This document shows, one piece after another, positions 42,201 to 53,449 of a stretch of 64,000 nt of DNA. A program made the translations under genes and the position numbers. The notes below the pieces were generated by a model. It made no database searches and was not told the origin of the DNA. It saw only the letters and a list, made by a program, of their open reading frames with translations. Source of the DNA: Rhyacophila brunnea (lineage: Eukaryota; Arthropoda; Insecta; Trichoptera; Rhyacophilidae); contig JAGYXB010000509.1 in assembly GCA_022495005.1 (NCBI GenBank), forward strand, positions 62,001 through 126,000. Direction: 5' to 3'. Position 1 is the stretch's first letter, and each line of letters begins with the position of its first letter.

Positions 42201-42380
42201 TATCGTAGTAGATTTTTGTGTTTCCACCGTGTGTCCTTCCTTCTTTACTCGACGTTTCGGGCTCGTTGCAGAGGCCATTACCAAGAGATGATATGTTACG
42301 AGCGTTATGATACGAGCCCGAAACGTCGAATTAAGAAAGAAGAAGGACACACGGTGGAAACCCAAAAATCTACTACGATA
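42201..42380. mobile_element. Foldback element
   Basis: Near-perfect palindrome of 180 bp. Arms of about 70 bp run from tatcgtagtagatttttgtg to its complement aaaaatctactacgata, with a short central section (about 42265-42305). The minus ORF 42135-42473 is a by-product of the palindrome. Confidence 0.8.
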
Positions 42381-42761
42381 AAAAACAACCGTGAAAGCCT
42401 CAAACGTTTTTTTCTGTGGTTTCCTTATCAAAATTCTTGAAACAAGTTCCAACCTAACAAACTGCTTCTCCATCTCTTCACAGTTTGTATGAAAATTAGT
42501 AGACTTGGGGTGCTTTTATTGTTTCAGTTTTAAAATTTTTAGGCTCCATCTTCATAAAAAAGGCCAATCACATATTGCGATTGTCTTTATAGCAAAGATT
42601 TATTTTGTTCTTTTAATTTCTCATTCTATTTTTTTTCATTAATTTTACGTGCAGGTATCGGAGAGTTTCTCAGGGATTTGTGCTATGAGGATTGGAAATA
42701 ACTTTTGTATCTGTGAAGCCTAAGGATATGATCCATTAATATGTGTATAATAAGTGTAGGG

Positions 42762-44353
42762 CAGCGATTTCCAAACTGTGAGGCGCGCCTCCCTGGGAAG
42801 GCGCGGAGTGTTGCAAAGGGAGGCGCGACACAATTAATGTAGCCACAGGTTTTCAGTTTGCAAATGCATAGTTCATAAAACGGTCGCTAGTTAATACTAC
42901 ACTACACACTACACAGTACATAAACTACACAAAAAATAGTCCTATAAAAGGTTGTCTGCAAACCTGTCTGAAAATATGGAGACTAATTTTATAATACCTC
43001 ACTTCAATACTATTGTGAAGCGCGCTGGCTATCTCGTAAAAAAATTAAATAAAAGGGTCAAATCATAATGTTGAAATTTGTGGCAAATTTGTTTAGGAAT
43101 GATAATTTTGTTGTTAAACTTGTCTATTTGGTTGAAATTTAAAAAAGAAGAGTGAATAAATCAATGCATCACTGGTTTAAAAAACAGAGTGCAGGCATTC
43201 ATAAAAAATTGGAGCTTTGGAAATCAAAATTACAAAAAAAATAAGTTCGCCATGTCTCCACTTTTAAATGATTTCTACGCCAGATATATTGAAGCAAACA
43301 AAAATCTATTTCGTAAGTTCTTGGTTAGTTTGCTAATGCACTTTTCACATTATTTTATTAACAGTAAAAAAAAGTCGGTTGTGTTTGAATGATCCTGGCC
43401 TGGGGGCCCGCTTCAGGAATGATAATTTTGTTGTTAAACTTGTCTATTTGGTTGAAATTTAAAAAAGAAGAGTGAATAAATCAATGCATCACTGATTTAA
43501 AAAACAGAGTGAAGGCATTCATAAAAAATTGGAGCTTTGGAAATCAAAATTACAAAAAAAATAAGTTCGCCATGTCTCCACTTTTAAATGATTTCTACGC
43601 CAGATATATTGAAGCAAACAAAAATCTATTTCGTAAGTTCTTGGTTAGTTTGCTAATGCACTTTTCACATTATTTTATTAACAGTAAAAAAAAGTCGGTT
43701 GTGTTTGAATGATCCTGGCCTGGGGGCCCGCTTCAGGAATGATAATTTTGTTGTTAAACTTGTCTATTTGGTTGAAATTTAAAAAAGAAGAGTGAATAAA
43801 TCAATGCATCACTGATTTAAAAAACAGAATGAAGGCATTCATAAAAAATTGGAGCTTTGGAAATCAAAATTACAAAAAAAATAAGTTCGCCATGTCTCCA
43901 TTTTTAAATGATTTCTACGCCAGATATATTGAAGCAAACAAAAATCTATTTCGTAAGTTCTTGGTTAGTTTGCTAATGCACTTTTCACATTATTTTATTA
44001 ACAGTAAAAAAAAAGTCGGTTGTGTTTGAATGATCCTGGCCTGGGGGCCCGCTTCAGGATATGGGGCACATGATGGAATCCATTTGTCAATGAACGATGA
44101 TGAATTTGGATTGACTGCATTGAAATTGATTATGCTAATAAACAAGCATATTCGTCGCATGAAAAACTAGTTAATTTTAAAATGACTATAATATAAGTAG
44201 TAAAACCTTGTTTATTTTTTCATTTTTGTATTAGTACATTGTTTACTATTTAAAAAGGTGTCTGTATTATTTAATGAAATAAAGGGGGGGGAGGCGCCAA
44301 GGTTAGATGTTTTTTAAAGGGAGGCGTAGTAACATAAAGTTTGGAAACCACTG
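42762..44353. mobile_element. hAT-like element (family E) with transposase relic and internal triplication
   Basis: Ends CAGCGATTTCCAAACT and inverted gtttggaaaccactg are inverted repeats, flanked by GTGTAGGG / GTGTAGAG (one mismatch in 8). Inside, three tandem 320-bp units each translate, across a frameshift in an A-run, to KKLELWKSKLQ and KFAMSPLLNDF, recalling the ZBED5/FAM200-type hAT transposase helical region. Stop codons and the frameshift make it dead. Each unit also contains a family D end. Confidence 0.75.
43097..44057. repeat. Three tandem copies of a 320-bp unit
   Basis: Units begin ggaatgataattttg at 43097, 43417 and 43737 and are nearly identical (few substitutions and one extra A in the third), so the amplification is recent. 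Each ends in cctgggggcccgcttcagga, the inverted end of family D. The open frames at 43189-43392, 43509-43712 and 43829-44029 are the same relic. Confidence 0.9.
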
Positions 44354-44361
44354 GTGTAGAG

Positions 44362-45599
44362 CATAATGTATTGAAAATCGGCGTTTTGCAAAACTAACTA
44401 CTTACCTAGATATTTACGAACATTTAAAATTACGATATTACATAAATTATAAGTTAACATTCAATGGTAAAAGTATGAAAACTGTACAATGTTAATTGTA
44501 TAATTATTAAGTAACATTTATGTTTTAAATAGATTGATAGTTGCTTTATGAGCGGTTAATTGAATAAATGCACACATTGTGGATACAAGTGTCCCTAGTA
44601 TTTGAACAAATGATTTTCATCCTTTTTGTGGTTAGTTGAACCTTTAGAGCATTTTATAAAATCTTGGGGATCACAACTCACCTAGACAAAGTTAAAAATT
44701 GTATGTAAATTCATTGCCTACTATATTTTATTATTTCTTCGTGGTTATCTTAAACGGATATAATGTAAAGAAAATCTTTAAATTTATCAGTACATAAGTA
44801 TACACATTCTTGAACAAACATCTTCATGGAATCTACTCCCAAATGAATCTTGTTGACATCCCATTATTAATTTGCGCCCGCCCCTAGAATTTTCAATGCC
44901 AGTTGAGTTGATACACAATACTTATCTTCGATTTTTTTAAAGCAAGTACCAACATAATATTATCATGTAAGTAATTAGTATTTTTATAAGTACTTCGGAT
45001 ATTTTATATTTGGATATTGTGCCGCTTTTGTGAATTCTCGCAGAACCTGATTGAGAATCACTGATTTGAACAATACAAATTGCATCACTACGTCAGTTGT
45101 AGATATAATTTATGTCAATCAGGTTTCAATCGTTTCAATATTACAATCGAATATATTATTTAATGACATATAAATATGATGCAGCATCAATGCCCACATA
45201 TTAATTCAATATGCATTACATTACAAATTATTGATCTTTAAACCCACTTTTAAATTTGTATTATAAGCAGTACATAATGGTGTGGTTTTCTTTGATCACA
45301 GTGGTGTTTTCGCTTATGTGGCGATTAATGCGATCATCGCACTGCATTTGGTGGCTCTGGTAACGAAAACGGTAGTTTCGTCAAATCTTGGCATGTTAAA
45401 AAAAATCTTTCTTATTTGATATCTCCCCCCCCCCCTTATGTGCGACCCGAACCCCCCCTTATGTGCGCGCCTGCACGTTGCTATATTTCTGCTACAGTGA
45501 ACAGTAAATTCATTTGATAACATTGATACAATTTTGATAATCGCATGGAAAAAGTGAAATTTTCTGTGGTTGTCGCTCAAGTAAAATCGCTGCCACTTG
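44362..45599. other. No recognised feature
   Basis: AT-rich; a lone hAT-like right end (gagaatcactgattt) lies near 45053. A C-run with duplicated cccccttatgtgcg lies at about 45425-45470. Confidence 0.35.
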
Positions 45600-45607
45600 A
45601 ATGTATG

Positions 45608-46024
45608 CATGGCCCCCACATCCTGAAGCGGCCCCCCAGGCTAGGATCTTTGGCGGGCCCCGCTACCTATCGCTCAGGATAAAGGCAGTGTGACGTTCTA
45701 CAGTAGCGTTTTTCAAATGGTGTACGCGATAAAATTAATGTGTATATTTAGTTTTTTTTTTTGTATATTTTAATACATTCATTTGAATTATGGAGTTGTC
45801 GAGTATTGATATACAATTCAAAATTATATCGTACAACAATATAATTTTAAATAAAAATATCATTGTAGGAAAATAGCACCGCAGGCGATTTTTTTTACTA
45901 TTAAAGCAAATTATTTGTGATGTGTGATTATCTCACTTATCTGGTCGACTCGCTTCGCCGGGCCCCTCCTGAGCCCGGGCCCCCAGACTAGAGCCCTGTC
46001 AGCCTCCCCCTTATGGGGGCCATG
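45608..46024. mobile_element. hAT-like element, family D copy 2
   Basis: Ends CATGGCCCCC / inverted GGGGGCCATG with a perfect 8-bp duplication AATGTATG (45600-45607, 46025-46032). 417 bp, non-coding. Very similar to 50740-51154. Confidence 0.85.
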
Positions 46025-46253
46025 AATGTATGTATTAATTTTGGTTGCGAGATCGCACTCAAAATATTATGATCATAATGTTTGTATCTTTGATCGACGA
46101 TTCTCGAATATCACAGATGGACGTGAATAATATAATATGTTAGATTGGAATCCTTACGTGAAAACTGATGGCATGGTCGCTAATAAAATATGTAATGTGA
46201 CAAACAGATTAACATATAAAATGTCAACTCGTTTCGCGAAATCTGGGTCGTGA

Positions 46254-46377
46254 ATGCTGAATATCGGGAGTCAAAGTGGTTATGTAGGTTATGTTATGCG
46301 ATCAAGCCGTCTGTTGAAGCGTTTACTGAAGAGGTTCTCGATGTCGACCGCCGGACGCGGCGTCTGTCCGCATTGTT
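46254..46377 (+). CDS. Possible exon in a CpG-rich patch
   Basis: A locally CpG-rich stretch (46225-46370) between two transposons. From ATG 46254 it reads MLNIGSQSGYVGYVMRSSRL then LKRLLKRFSMSTAGRGVCPH and meets a donor-like TT/gtatgt at 46378. Another frame (from 46250) is also open through the region. No family is recognised. Could be a first exon, an exon of a gene outside the window, or chance. Confidence 0.25.
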
Positions 46378-46753
46378 GTATGTAATTAATTATCTGACAC
46401 CATGTTTAGAAAACCGAAAATATTCGCATTCAAAATTGAATTTATGTAATTCGTTGCATTCGGTTAATGTAAGTGGCCCAATGATAATTCGATGGCATGC
46501 ATTTATCGTTCAGGCAGCATTTTTTCCATACTGATGTAGTATAGAATCATGTATTTTGTAATATTTCTATTTTTTTTTTTTTATTTCTATACCTACTTAT
46601 ACTTAATTAATTTTGTATCTCTGTTTGTGATTTCGAAATATTTATCTTTTGATCGTGTTTTGACTATTTACAGTTTACACCATGGGCTCTTAAGGTTATG
46701 GGTCGCTTGGTATATTGTGTGTCATCGAACATTTTCAACAATATACTCGTATA

Positions 46754-47649
46754 TAGGTAATCCAATCCCGGGATCCCGGACAATTTTCGATACCTATGAA
46801 TCCCGGGATTAGTAAACATAATCCCGAAATCTTCGGGATTGATTTTTTTATCAATCACATTCAATTAGTACCTAAGTGTAAAAAAATATGTTAGTGAAGT
46901 GTATGTACCTGCACATGTCACAGGGGGAATCGCCGGTTCACGGATAATAAATAACCATTTTTTGTTGTCATACAAAATCGTAACAACATCAGAAAAATAA
47001 TAAATTTGTTCATTTAATAACCAGCTAGACGCCACTGACGTTTTGGCACTCGAACGGCGTCTAAGCGCCAGTGCCACGGACGTACAGGTAGGCACTTGTT
47101 TCTACGCAGAATTTTATGAATGTTATCTTTTCTTAAATAAATAAAAAAAACTGTTTTACTATCACATTATTATCTATATTACAATATTATTTACTCCATT
47201 AAACCCTAGGGGCGGCAGGTTATGTGAAGCAGGCAAATATGGTAAAAAAAGTATGGTGAGGCAGGCTGGTATATGGGTACGTTATAATGACTAAAGTAAT
47301 TCTCGTGATGCCCTGCATTTTTTTTATCGCGTCGCTATTTCTCGTCAGTTGTCGGCTATTGTTGACCTGCTTCATTCAGTTGTATGAGAAAGCCGATTGC
47401 TTGCCCTCTTTTTATTTAATACCTCTATGATTAAACCCATGTATTTCCAAGATTGAACGTACACAATATTAACATTAAATGTCTTCCTAAATAGTATATT
47501 ATACTAGACGTTTTTGACCGATTTTATCAGTGCTATTTGTATAAATAAAAAAATAATATTAACTATCGAAAAAACGCTAATCCCGGGATCTTCAAATTGA
47601 AATCCCGAAATCCCGGGGTCAAAATTTTGGCTCGGGATTGGATTCCCCA
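46754..47649. mobile_element. hAT-like element, family F copy 1
   Basis: Ends TAGGTAATCCAATCCCGGG and inverted ctcgggattggattcccca, flanked by CTCGTATA / CTCTTATA (one mismatch in 8). Subterminal regions are full of aatcccgggatt palindromes. Contains the family G insertion at 47206-47429, which is absent from copy 2. Confidence 0.75.
47206..47429. mobile_element. hAT-like MITE, family G copy 2, nested in family F
   Basis: 224 bp from ctaggggcggcaggttatg to aatacctctatg, with a perfect 8-bp duplication ATTAAACC (47198-47205, 47430-47437). The family F copy at 52733 reads ccattaaacttatgtatttc uninterrupted at the same place. Confidence 0.75.
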
Positions 47650-47657
47650 CTCTTATA

Positions 47658-48860
47658 TCTTGTAATATTATGTAAACTATGTATGTATGTACACACGCTG
47701 CACACTTCGCACGGTGTGGACTTGGGGTTGTCAAGAAAATATTGATACTTTAATCAATACGATGGTAATAATTCTGCTATCCACTATGACTATTTGTCGC
47801 GGCAACGGGGTATGTTATCAAAATTATTTTCAGTTGTTTGGAAGTTGAGACGGATGAACATATTATTCCTCTTTTGAGACGTGAAATATATTTAATATTT
47901 ATATGAATAGATACTTACATGCTGTAGTGATTTGTGTAATTATGTAACCACCACAAGGACACACTATCACTATAGTAATAAAGAATAGGAATATTTTTCA
48001 CCAGTACTCATGTAGGCGCTACAATCTGTTTTGACAGTAAAAGCGACTGACATGAATAGGACTACGCTAATATTCGGAGATGTTTTTAAACAACTCTTTT
48101 TTTTCGTCGGGATGTTGATCTAGGATTGTGACCCGGATGTCTTCGTCGTCGGTCAGCCTTCTCCACGCCTAGGCTACATACCTCGGTATTCATCAGTGGA
48201 AAGGCTGAGGCATTATTAATTGGTTGAATTTTAAGTTTAAGGAAAATTTTCTTTAGTGGATAGTAGCGCAAAAATGTTGTGTTCATTTTATGGTCATCCT
48301 ATGCTTGCGTATTCGGAAAGAGGCTTTCATTTTGAGTTAATGTAATGCATACGTCGACATTCCAAGTAGTCAAGTACGTCATGGTCTATGATTTTATAGT
48401 CAATTATTGTGAATTGCTTTTTATTATGTTCTCATAAATAAATATATGATTGTGTGATTTTTATACTGGCCAATTTTATTTGTACAGCTATCTATTTAAT
48501 AATATATTAAATTCATAAGGGGTATCTTCCGATATATATATATATATATATTGTATGTGTTACCATTCCAAATTCAAAACGCATTATTCTAATATCCACT
48601 CATTTTATAGAATAAAAAATACAAACGAATACCTATCACATTTTTTCTCTGTCAGTGTCATTTTTAAAACGTTTTTTTGTTTATTGGTTGCTACGATTTT
48701 TAAAATCTATTTGACATATCTGCAAGTATGTGATAGTGTTATTGGATCAGCGCAACAACTTTTCTCCCTCAGAACTTTCAAAATGTATTTATGTTTATAA
48801 TGACCATTATTGTAATTTAGGTAGAGAACATTTTTCGACCACATTCACATGTATTTGTAT
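47658..48860. other. No gene recognised; AT microsatellite
   Basis: Contains an (AT)n tract at about 48530-48551. The rest shows no recognised feature. Confidence 0.4.
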
Positions 48861-49068
48861 TGAGGGGTCGTCCATAAATGACGTCACATGATTTCAGTTG
48901 AAAATGATCTATTTCAGTAGGTATAGTGTTCTCACGGAAAAAATGAGTTCATTATAATATTATTGTGTCGGCTTCGTGGCGTCATATTTTTTACAACACG
49001 CATAGTCACAATCATTACATTGTAAGACCCCCCCCCCTAAGGGCGTGGCATCATATATGGACGACCTC
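48861..49068. mobile_element. Short inverted-repeat MITE
   Basis: tgaggggtcgtccataaatg at the left and inverted catatatggacgacctca at the right. Internal C-run. 208 bp; the ggtcgtccat end type is widespread in insect genomes. Confidence 0.65.
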
Positions 49069-49364
49069 ATATCTGTTTACGACACGGTCGCTTACGAGGG
49101 TCATTTTATTTTTCACATGCTATGTCCATCAGTAAGTCAACGAATACAACCTGTCACAACGACACCAAATTGTTGCTGATTGTCGCCAATGGGTCAATGG
49201 CGTTAGATACGTCCTACGCTCAGTGCAATATTATGTGTGGTTCCTGACGTCGCGTCACTTTCTCTTATAGCTAACTAATATTTAATTTGATATCTCATTA
49301 AAAAGAGTTTCTTACGAATAATCGCTCTCTCTTTCGCAATACGTTTTTTCTTCACTTGTCTCGG

Positions 49365-50383
49365 TGATTCCCAACCATGGTTCCGTGAGCCGTATCTGGG
49401 TTCCTGCGAAAATGCTAAAACATACAATTTGAAACCTTTTTAAGTAGTAATAATTATTATACATTTGATAGACCATCGCTCCTTATTTCATTAGGCAGTC
49501 GTTATTGACATGTCACATTTTATGAGACGTGTTGCCGTCACTTGGACAGCGATCATTTTTCCTTAGTTTGAATCACGGATTGTTGGTGATTGTCGATGTG
49601 TGAATCATATTTTTTACGATTTTCTTTGCATGTATCCAGCTAAGATAATTATGTAAAATGATAAAATGTAAAATCTGCTTATGGATGGCAAGTTGCCGAT
49701 GTATATTACACAGTTTTACGTGTCAGTTTTGTGCTATATCCTTCTGTACCTACCTTAAGGCTATACCTCAGTTGAGGCATGGTCTAAAAAGATCGTGGCT
49801 AGGCGATGCGCTGATTGCGGGTCGCGGGTGCAAATGACGCATGCCGAACGAAATATAATTTGTCATATAAATCCAAAATGCGTCCATTTAATGTTCTATT
49901 TTAAATTGTCTTTCTTAACTTTATTCTTTAAGCACTACGGTGCATGGTTGTAGCATCAGTCCCGTGCGGCTCCGTCTCGGGACGGAATGAGCACTTAAAA
50001 TCACTTCTTTCAGAGACTTTTAAAGCGTCATAGAAAGCGGCCGTGCATATCCACGGCTGTGCATATATGACGGGTGGTGGTGGGAACTTTAACGTGTTCT
50101 ATTAGTAACAATAATAATATATTCATTGACATGTTTTCTTTTTCAAGTAAATGCGTAACGTTTTTAGTCATCTTTATACGATTTAAGAATTAATACCTCC
50201 GTCGCCATCATGAAACAAATTGACATATTCACACCTCGACATTCGCTCTCCGAATGACAGCGAGTCCAAAATTTCGTCGCGCCTATAGTTGAAAATTATT
50301 TGCCGTTTCACTGATGTATCGTCTTTAATATGATAATCAGCTAAGTAGAGGTTCTAAAACAAAAAAGGTTGGAAATCACTGAT
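49365..50383. mobile_element. Possible hAT-like element carrying family A
   Basis: cggtgattcccaacc near 49365 and inverted ggttggaaatcactg near 50369 look like hAT ends, and the family A copy 2 lies inside. No clear 8-bp duplication, so the pairing of these ends is uncertain. Confidence 0.4.
49759..50323 (+). mobile_element. Family A element, copy 2, with a 195-bp insertion
   Basis: Same ends as 3146-3507, TTAA at 49755-49758 and (after one extra T) at 50325-50328. Interrupted at 49901-50095 by a GC-richer segment flanked by gttctatt on both sides (49893-49900, 50096-50103), an 8-bp duplication. The uninterrupted gttctatt is seen in copy 1. Confidence 0.7.
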
Positions 50384-50739
50384 TTAGTTGCATTCAGTGA
50401 TTTCACATATAATACTTTTTTAAATATGGCTACCTATAAGATGCGCGTGTCAGTAATAAGTGCATTTAAAAATAATAATCACTGTCTACGTATTACCGCT
50501 CTTATGCGTGCTCAATTAACCGTAGAATGTATTTTTTTTGTAAACTATTATCCGTCCAAATATGGTTATTGCTGGAAATCTCATATCTCAAGTTTTTTGC
50601 ACTGCAATAAAAAATTTACATTCGTGCCGAATATAATTATTTATCCACGGTGTATAGGGTGACCATAGATATAGAAAAACAAATAGAGCCTAAAAATATA
50701 AAAGTGAAACAAACAAATAAAACACCGGTGCATAGTAAG

Positions 50740-51154
50740 CATGGCCCCCACACCCTGAAGTGGGCCCCCAGGCTAGGATCTTTGGTGCCCCCCTACCTAT
50801 CGCTTAGGATAAAGGCAGTGTGACGCTCTACAGTAGCGTTTTCAAAATGGTGTACGCGGTAAAATTAATGTGTATATTTAGTGATTTTTTTTGTAGGTAT
50901 ATTTTAATAGGTAGGGACATCCATTTAAATTATGGAGTTTTCGAGTATTGATACATAATCAGAAATTGCAACGCACAACCACATATTGTAGTATGCTTGA
51001 AGTGAAGTAGCGCCGCAGGAGACATTTTTTTACTATTAGTGCAATATTTTGTTGTGTGTTTATCTCACTTGGCTGGTCGATTTGCCACGCCGGGCCCCCC
51101 TTAAGGCCGGGCCCCCATGCTAGAGCCCTGTCAGCCCCCCCTTGTGGGGGCCAG
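50740..51154. mobile_element. hAT-like element, family D copy 3
   Basis: Starts CATGGCCCCC; right end ggggggcc-type with a small deletion (ccag). Perfect 8-bp duplication ATAGTAAG (50732-50739, 51155-51162). 415 bp. Confidence 0.85.
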
Positions 51155-51476
51155 ATAGTAAGTTGTGCTATGTTGCAAAATTTCAAACGTGGAACTACGG
51201 ATTACGTTCAGGAAAAAACAAAAAATGTGAAATTAACACATTATGTAAGTTATTCACGAGAATTTAATTGCAATGACACATTATAATACACTTTCACATT
51301 ATGCGGTTTTCGCGACCCGGCTTTCGACCGTCTTCGCATATATAGACAATAAATTGCTTAGGTAGATTCCGAATATAGTCAATTTTCTTACACCTTTGAT
51401 ATAACTTTCAAACAGTTTTGTAATACGTCATGTTCATTTGTTCACCAAACCGATATATCTTGGTCTGGACTAGGCA

Positions 51477-51885
51477 TTATACCCCGTTTACACGTGCATA
51501 GATTTACTGTGCACAGAAAGAAAATGTATGGGGAAACATGTACTATCCTACAGTTGGCAAGATTGCGTGCATAAATCAAACAAGATTGGAAGCTTCCAAA
51601 TTTTGATGATTTTTTCCGTGCAAGTAAAATCTGCGCCTGCGCAGTAGAATGATATTGGTGAACCTGCCGGTAAAAAAAACGAACTACTCATTTGAGGTTA
51701 ACTGATTTTCAATGCGTCCTGTCAAAATAGTAGTATAAAATGACAACATCGCGCCTTGCTTATTCTTGAAGAATGAGATTGGAGAGACAATCAGAACTTT
51801 TACGTGTAAACAGTTATTGTCATGACAGTTTAAAATAAGCACAATTGCCGACAGTAATTCCATGCATGTGTACAGGCGCTATTAC
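51477..51885. mobile_element. Family B MITE, copy 3
   Basis: Ends ccccgtttacacgtgcatag and inverted catgcatgtgtacaggcgc; interior tggaagcttccaaattt and gcgcctgcgcagtag as in copies 1 and 2. Confidence 0.7.
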
Positions 51886-52030
51886 TTTTCCGTTTTCAAC
51901 ATTTGATATTTCAACGAAAATAAATGACAGATTTCTAAATACGGGACAAAATAATGTGGTTTTTCCAGTAAAAAAAAGACAAAACTTACAGATTCAAATT
52001 TATTTAAGTACCTACATATTAACTTTATAA

Positions 52031-52281
52031 ATTGAAGACGTCCACAGCATGACATTTAAAAACAAAGAAATATACACAGTGTCAGAAAAAAACGGTATAA
52101 GGAGTAAATACAAAAATATAATATATTTACGTGAAAGTACGCCGAATGAGCTATATAGACACTATTTAAAAAAATTACAAAGCAACGTATACTTATCGTC
52201 ACATAGGTGGAATATATCAACATCTGAAGCGATTTGGTTGAACAGTTATTGCCCTCCCAATTGGCATCACCAATGACAGGT
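52031..52281 (-). mobile_element. Jockey-like LINE 3' fragment, copy 1
   Basis: On the minus strand reads FNQIASDVDIFHL..DKY, resembling the C-terminal tail (N......DIF) of Jockey/CR1-type reverse-transcriptase ORFs, followed by a 3' UTR shared with 55851-56165. Lacks catalytic domains. Confidence 0.5.
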
Positions 52282-52732
52282 TAGTTTTGCATGTTGGGAG
52301 AACAAACAACTGATGCTCCAGACATCTAAGAAAGTTATCAGGGTAATACTTACATGTAAATACTACGAAGAAAGACAGAGTTCTCATTTACAGCTGACAT
52401 GAGTCAAATTTAGATATTATGTTCTAGCGTTTAGACTACAGTACCTATGTAAGCATATCTGACAGAAAGCCACGCATAGTATCCATACAGCTTCAAGTAA
52501 AGGAGTCTCAAAATTCTCTTTTGAGCTAGCTCCACCATAAGGTCGTATTTTAAGGGATATGCGATAAGGGATGAAAGATTTTCATTTTATTATTGGTTGA
52601 AGAAAAAAGTCGCAGAAGCATATTATGCATCTATCATTGCAATCGTGTGTTAGCGCATTGGACTAAGATTATCTGGAAATATTTATTTAGTGCAGCCCTT
52701 TGCATGTACCTATAGGTACCTTTACATGTTAC

Positions 52733-53441
52733 TAGGGATTCCAATCCCGGAATCCCGGGATTCCGAGCTATTTTCGATACCTATGAATCCCAGGATTGAT
52801 AAACATAATCCCGAAACTTTCGGATTGATTTTTTTATCAATTTTTATGGAAAATAAAATAAAAACGAATATATAACAGAAAAAATACTTTTAATAACAAA
52901 TAACTAAATTAGAAATAAACTAAGTTTGATTGAAGTTTGATTTATACCAATCTGTAAGTTGCCGATTCATTTTATTTTTTCACATAAATTAATAAAAAAG
53001 AGAAAGCTTGGAAAAAAGCAATGCTCAGTTTCATATTTGGCTGACTAATTAGATTTATGAAGCGGAAAGGCCATACGTACACCATGATTTGCTTTACTAT
53101 TTTAAATCTCGCTAACCCATTCATTAAGTCTTTACTATCAGAAACAGCAATCTCATATTAAATTTACATTATTATTTATATTACAATATTATTTATTCCA
53201 TTAAACTTATGTATTTCCAAGATTGAACGTATACATTATTAACAATAAATGTCTTAAATAGTATACATTATACAAGATTTATTTTTGACCGATTTTATCA
53301 ATGTTATTTGTAAATATAAAAAAAATATATTAACAATCGAAAAAAATGCCAATCCCGGGACCAGTCCCGGGATCCCTGCATTGTCAAATTGTAATCCCTA
53401 AATCCCGGGATCAGAATTTTGGCTCGGGATTGGATTCCCTA
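52733..53441. mobile_element. hAT-like element, family F copy 2
   Basis: Ends TAGGGATTCCAATCCCG and inverted CGGGATTGGATTCCCTA, flanked by CATGTTAC / CCTGTTAC (one mismatch in 8). 709 bp, no transposase. Provides the empty site for the family G insertion in copy 1. Confidence 0.8.
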
Positions 53442-53449
53442 CCTGTTAC

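Noticed and set aside
42135..42473. 112-codon minus-strand ORF
   Set aside because: Created by the 180-bp palindrome; the peptide repeats itself in reverse-complement fashion.
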